This document shows, piece after piece, positions 60,297 to 64,000 of a stretch of 64,000 nt of DNA. Source of the stretch: Astrothelium macrocarpum. Lineage: Eukaryota; Ascomycota; Dothideomycetes; Trypetheliales; Trypetheliaceae. The notes under the pieces were generated by a model. That model was not told where the DNA came from and made no database searches. It worked only from the letters and a program-made list of their open reading frames with translations. Every line of letters starts with the position of its first letter. The first letter of the stretch is position 1. Made by a program: the position numbers and the translations under genes. Location of the stretch: contig JAGEMR010000144.1 in NCBI GenBank assembly GCA_021030915.1, positions 1-64,000 of the forward strand. Direction: 5' to 3'.

Positions 60297-61326
60297 TTAA
60301 ACACATCCAAGGACACTCTCAAGCGCTGCAAGATAGGCTTTCTGACCACTGATAGTAGGGTGGGCCATGGACAACTCGAAGTAGGGTTTGCCACCAGTGT
60401 CGTTGCCGTTTTTGCCTGCTGCCTGGAAATAGGACGGAAAGTTATGGGTGTCTGGTGGCTAACTGCAGTATCGTTTGTCCCCAAAGCGGGAATCAGGATC
60501 TGTATATAGAAAGCCGTAGTAGGTCGAAGCATTTCGAAGAGCAGTGTTCGCGTCCAAGACCAGCTGATTTACTTGGGTCTTCTGCGTTGGCGTGGCCTTG
60601 TCGAATGGAAACCCGCATTGCGTGGAAGTGACGTTCGACCAGAACTGGGCATAGCCTAGAACCACCACTGTCGGGCTGGGTGTTGCGCGACTTGCTATTC
60701 CTGCGAAGAGCTCGTCGAGCTGAGTGGGAAACTGGAGCGGATCGTGGATAGTCACATTGGTCGCGTCAATGGCTGCGGTGCACTCAGTAGCTTTGAAGTT
60801 TTCTAGCTCAACGATGCATTTGGTAACCACATTGAAGAAGGATTCGTCGTTGTCTCCTCCAGCAGTGACAGTGACGAGGTCAGGAGAGCCAAAATCGGAG
60901 CCTTGTACTTGTGTCTGCAATACCTTCGTCGTATTGGCGCCTGAGCAAGGTAGATACTGGAAGTTGCTTTGAATCCCGTATTTTTGCGCGAATAGATAGC
61001 CGTACGAACCAGTATCTTTATCACATTTACCGGTATTACACTGAGTATTTGATAGAAGTTCGCCCTGGGTGCAATTTTGCAGTCTTTGCAGGGCACCAAA
61101 ACCAGCAGCGTAGCTGTCCCCGAGCGCGGTGTACGACTTGAATGAGCATGTTGCATGGATAGTTCCTGCGTCATATTAGCTGATATTACGCAAACAGTCG
61201 CTATGACGACAGACCCTCTATAGAGTCCTTGAGAGGCTGTTGGAGTAGACCAGTCTTCTCGGCTGTCAGCAGGGGCAGAGACAGGATTGTTAGCTGTACA
61301 AGGGAAAGAAGAATTTGGTGCTTCAT
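60297..61326 (-). pseudogene. Secreted GDSL/SGNH lipase-like gene with in-frame stop
   Basis: An extracellular SGNH esterase family member. Start at 61326: signal peptide MKHQILLSLVQLTILSLPLL. One intron (61214-61166) joins SIEG|TIHATCSFKSYTALGDSYAAG. Block I is ALGDSYAAG (Ser), block III AGGDNDESFF, with Cys-rich spacing (CSFKSY, NCTQ, NTQCNTGKC, LPCSG, CGFPF, RYC) as in fungal members. A TAG at 60461-60459 (codon 273) follows KRYCS. The same frame continues with PPDTHNFPSYF and MAHPTISGQKAYL, the block V region with the catalytic His, to TAA at 60299-60297. The stop would therefore remove the catalytic His. CAG to TAG is a CpA to TpA change, the RIP type; a sequencing error is also possible. 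Confidence 0.8.
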
Positions 61327-62390
61327 TTCAAAACAGTAGGGCCACAGTGTCGGCTGCTACACTTGCTTGTAAAACGCTCACTGAGGATAAGTGGAGAATT
61401 GGAGATTCATGCCGTTAAAAGCGCAAGGCATAATTTCTTTGTCTATTAATATTGTTGCACGGCAATGCGGCATCACTCTTCATCCATCAAAAGACACGGG
61501 CGCAGTTTCGGCAGTGAAGGAACGTCGCGACGTATAAGGAGATTCCATGGCTGGCTGAGAATAGTTCTAAAGCAGCATTCGAGGCGCATATATTGCGTAT
61601 TGGTACATAGAACAGCGATGATCAGGAAAGTGCGCTGTTGCTCCAGCTCTAATTGTCAAAATTCGGCTTTCTGCATTTCTGATTCTTTCACTTTTCTTAT
61701 CATTGTGATATTTAGATATTTCTGAGTATATTTCTTTTCATTGGAAAGAAAGCAAAAAAAACATGTTCAAAGGTCTCACTTGTATTGTAAAGTACAAAGC
61801 CTGAAAATTCTAAAAATCAAGTAGATGATCAGAAATTCAGAAGGTCAAGTTCCCGCAATTAGCGTTTTTCCTCAGCCAGCCACGGTCTGGTGCGGCCGTC
61901 GTAAGCCGAAAACAGAACAAAATTGGCAGCTGATGACAAGCACTTCAGCCAGATCCAGTAATTCAGCCAGCCACATCTGCCATTCCGGGCATCTAGCCTT
62001 TCTACAAGATGCTGGATGTGCCGTATGAGGTAGAGCCTATCTGCAGGGTCATGTTACGATATGTCCTGGTACTGGATTATCTTGTTACGCCTGCCAAGAT
62101 CCTCTATCTTCAGGGACAAGTAATACACCATCAACAAGTATACCGACGATGCTGAGATGTAACAGAGATAACGTGGCTTACGTCGTATAGCCGCCCAATC
62201 CTACATCAAAACGAGATGTCCTTTGGGTGCAGAGCAAGAGCTGAGCAGATGCCGTTCGCAATGATACACATGATCGCACGAGAATCCTAAACTATAAAAG
62301 CGCAGTCCAATTATCCTCAATTTGCTATCACACAGGTGATTCTGTTACAGCTCACAGCAACACGTTCAACAGCCTTACTCTGCTTCCAAT
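61327..62390. other. Intergenic between divergent lipase and hypothetical gene
   Basis: About 1.06 kb. It holds a GGCTTACGTCG string at 62177-62187 and a TATA-like box at 62293-62300. No gene is supported; open frames at 61465-61725 and 61825-62028 have no protein character. Confidence 0.5.
62293..62300 (+). promoter_or_regulatory. TATA box candidate
   Basis: TATAAAAG, 91-98 bp upstream of the ATG at 62391, a plausible core promoter distance. Confidence 0.5.
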
Positions 62391-63320
62391 ATGTCACAAG
62401 CCACGGTTCTTATTTACAACGAAACCCCCCCCGACGATCAAGGCAACACCCCACCCGTCCAAGTCTCCTCTACATTTTCCGGCTTGGAGCCACCGTTCCC
62501 ACCCGCGATCACAGTAGTGGCAGAGGTCCCCTTCACCCAGGCACTGACCGCAAGCGGCGAGAAGGCGGCTCTAGGACTTGTATTCAGTGATAGTGATGCT
62601 GTTAAGACGATATACAACAAGTCCCCCCCCGCAGATTCGAACACATGGTATGCTTCGCCTACCAGCTTCGAAGACGCTGAGGTCGGCGTGTTGGTTGCTC
62701 CAGTTTCCTACACGTTTGGGTTGGACACAGCTTTCCTATTGAACTACTTCGTCGGAGGCGATGCTCAACGATACCTCAATCTACTCCTTCCGGGCGTCTT
62801 GGCTGGCGCAGTTATTGATTTCAACCGTGGTGGCCCATATCATGTCAACCTTGGCATCTTCGAGCTCAATATCCAGGAAGTTGACCTTCCCCAGAACGAC
62901 ATCACCGTCACTTATGCTAGTGAGCTGCCAGGCACCGATGGCAAGAGCCTCTATCGTGTAATCTTAAACGCGAGCAAGATTGATATGTTGGCAACAGCGG
63001 GCTCGGAAAAGAAGCCGGACACGTATTCGCTTGAGAACGCTATGGTCATGATTGAGGGACAGTTCGTTACCTCTAAGTCCTTCCGCATCCAGTCGCTGCT
63101 ATTCTCCTTTTCCGGCGGTTTTGACATTAATGGATCTTCCTTGGTCACTGGCGAAACGCTGGCCAGTATTTTGAACGGCACGTACAACGAAAACATCATT
63201 AACGATATAAATAATTTACTAGCACGACTACTCGACAAGAAAGACTCCCAGCCAGAAGAGTTTGTATCGACTATACCAGAATGGATGGTGCCTTTGACAC
63301 AATTGAAAAGTACTAGGTAG
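62391..63320 (+). CDS. Hypothetical single-exon protein, unrecognised family
   Basis: 309 aa with no introns. No signal peptide, transmembrane segment or known catalytic motif is visible. The N-terminus is Pro-rich (NETPPDDQGNTPPVQVSS), followed by alternating hydrophobic/polar strands (AITVVAEVPF, GVLVAPVSYTFGL, AGAVIDFNRGGPYHVNLGI, DITVTYASELPG, SLYRVILNASKI), suggesting an all-beta fold. A helical C-terminus follows (NIINDINNLLARLLDKK). The ATG follows a TATA-like box. Codon use looks like that of a real gene (regular C/G third positions). Function not assigned. Confidence 0.7.
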   Translation: MSQATVLIYNETPPDDQGNTPPVQVSSTFSGLEPPFPPAITVVAEVPFTQALTASGEKAALGLVFSDSDAVKTIYNKSPPADSNTWYASPTSFEDAEVGVLVAPVSYTFGLDTAFLLNYFVGGDAQRYLNLLLPGVLAGAVIDFNRGGPYHVNLGIFELNIQEVDLPQNDITVTYASELPGTDGKSLYRVILNASKIDMLATAGSEKKPDTYSLENAMVMIEGQFVTSKSFRIQSLLFSFSGGFDINGSSLVTGETLASILNGTYNENIINDINNLLARLLDKKDSQPEEFVSTIPEWMVPLTQLKSTR

Positions 63321-63491
63321 TCGACTTGAATAGATTCGGAAAGGTGTAAGAGATAAGAAACTCCTGCTGAGGCTATCTATCAATCGTGCGGGATATCAGA
63401 ACATCACGCCGCATTTGGAGAAATCGGAGAAAGTATATGAGGAAATATCAGATCTGGCTCCTGCGCTCTGTCTAGAAGTGAATATATGATT

Positions 63492-63857
63492 TCATTCCAC
63501 AATGCAGATACTCGGCCTTTCAATATGCCACTGCCTTTCAATCGTGAACTCGCTATGAATTACGTTATGATCAGAGCCATGCTCTATTTGGTCGATGCTG
63601 TAGTGAAATACGACATTCACTGGCTCAGGAGTAACGAGCGTATTATCAATCGTTGAGCTATTTCCACCGTCATCTAATTGCCATATGATCCCTCCTCGCG
63701 GGACAAGTGTCTGTAATTCTAGATCCAACATAAGCTGTACGACCGCTTCTGCCTCTCCCAAACGAGCTGAGTTGCCCACTGCATCTCCACCCTGAAGTCG
63801 ATCGAGCCGGTTGAGGTCTCCAGCGATCAAAATTTCAATCTTATCTTACTAACCTAC
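63492..63857 (-). mobile_element. LINE (non-LTR retrotransposon) endonuclease fragment
   Basis: On the minus strand the frame reads ILIAGDLNRLDRLQGGD, then ARLGEAEAVVQLMLDLELQTLVPRG, STIDNTLVTPEPVN and EHGSDHNVIHSEF. These match the order of motifs in LINE-type endonuclease/exonuclease/phosphatase domains (GD-N, TID-x-x-L, SDH). It ends with a stop at 63492 before any reverse transcriptase, so it is a degraded copy or a short relic. Sequence toward the window end may continue it. Confidence 0.7.
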
Positions 63858-64000
63858 GCACCAGTTCTATCCAGAAGGGGACTGCCCAGATCGACGCCTA
63901 GTGTATTGTTGGCAAGGAAAGCTGCTCGAATTTGCAGAAAGAAGAGCATTCAACGATGTGAGGAAAACATTTCATTGCAAGTACGGTAGTCGGAGAAACT

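Noticed and set aside
1..64000. CRISPR arrays, rRNA or tRNA genes
   Set aside because: No spaced direct-repeat array and no convincing tRNA or rRNA sequence was found by eye; a tRNAscan run would settle the tRNA question.

Overview
This window is nuclear DNA of a filamentous ascomycete (Pezizomycotina). The evidence is many 45-75 nt GT-AG introns, full-length fungal housekeeping genes (coronin, BUD4, MRH4), a highly reducing polyketide synthase (HR-PKS) with cluster partners, a PTH11/rhodopsin-type receptor, a NACHT STAND (NLR-like) gene, a Clr5-domain protein, and three very AT-rich transposon bodies that look RIP-mutated. The species cannot be named from sequence alone.

Layout. 1-75 is the end of a TIR transposon cut by the window edge. 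0.9-18.5 kb is a conserved housekeeping block: coronin (+), an RS/G/P-rich protein (-), BUD4 (-), mitochondrial DEAD-box helicase MRH4 (+), a PD-(D/E)XK-like protein (-) and a fungal hypothetical (+). 19.5-41.1 kb is the metabolic and signalling part: a 7-TM receptor (-), a bZIP-ankyrin regulator (+), a DHA14-type MFS exporter (+), an SDR (+), an HR-PKS (-; KS-AT-DH-degenerate MT-ER-KR-ACP), an alpha/beta hydrolase (+), a beta-lactamase/LovD-like transesterase (-) and a P450 (+). 42.5-55.3 kb is a transposon-rich AT island. It holds two ~2.17-kb TIR elements of one family, a Clr5-TPR gene, and an NLR split by a 2,503-bp hAT element with a perfect 8-bp target duplication. 55.4-63.3 kb carries a GMC oxidoreductase-alpha/beta hydrolase fusion, a GDSL lipase with an in-frame stop, an unrecognised gene, and at the right edge a LINE endonuclease fragment.

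How the genes may work together (inference). The HR-PKS lacks a release domain. The neighbouring hydrolase and LovD-like protein could release or transfer the chain, the P450 and SDR could tailor it, the MFS could export it, and the bZIP-ankyrin protein could regulate the locus. The 8-mer CTTACGTG occurs in the MFS, PKS/hydrolase and transesterase/P450 promoters, in line with a cluster-specific bZIP site. I do not recognise the cluster as one with a known product.
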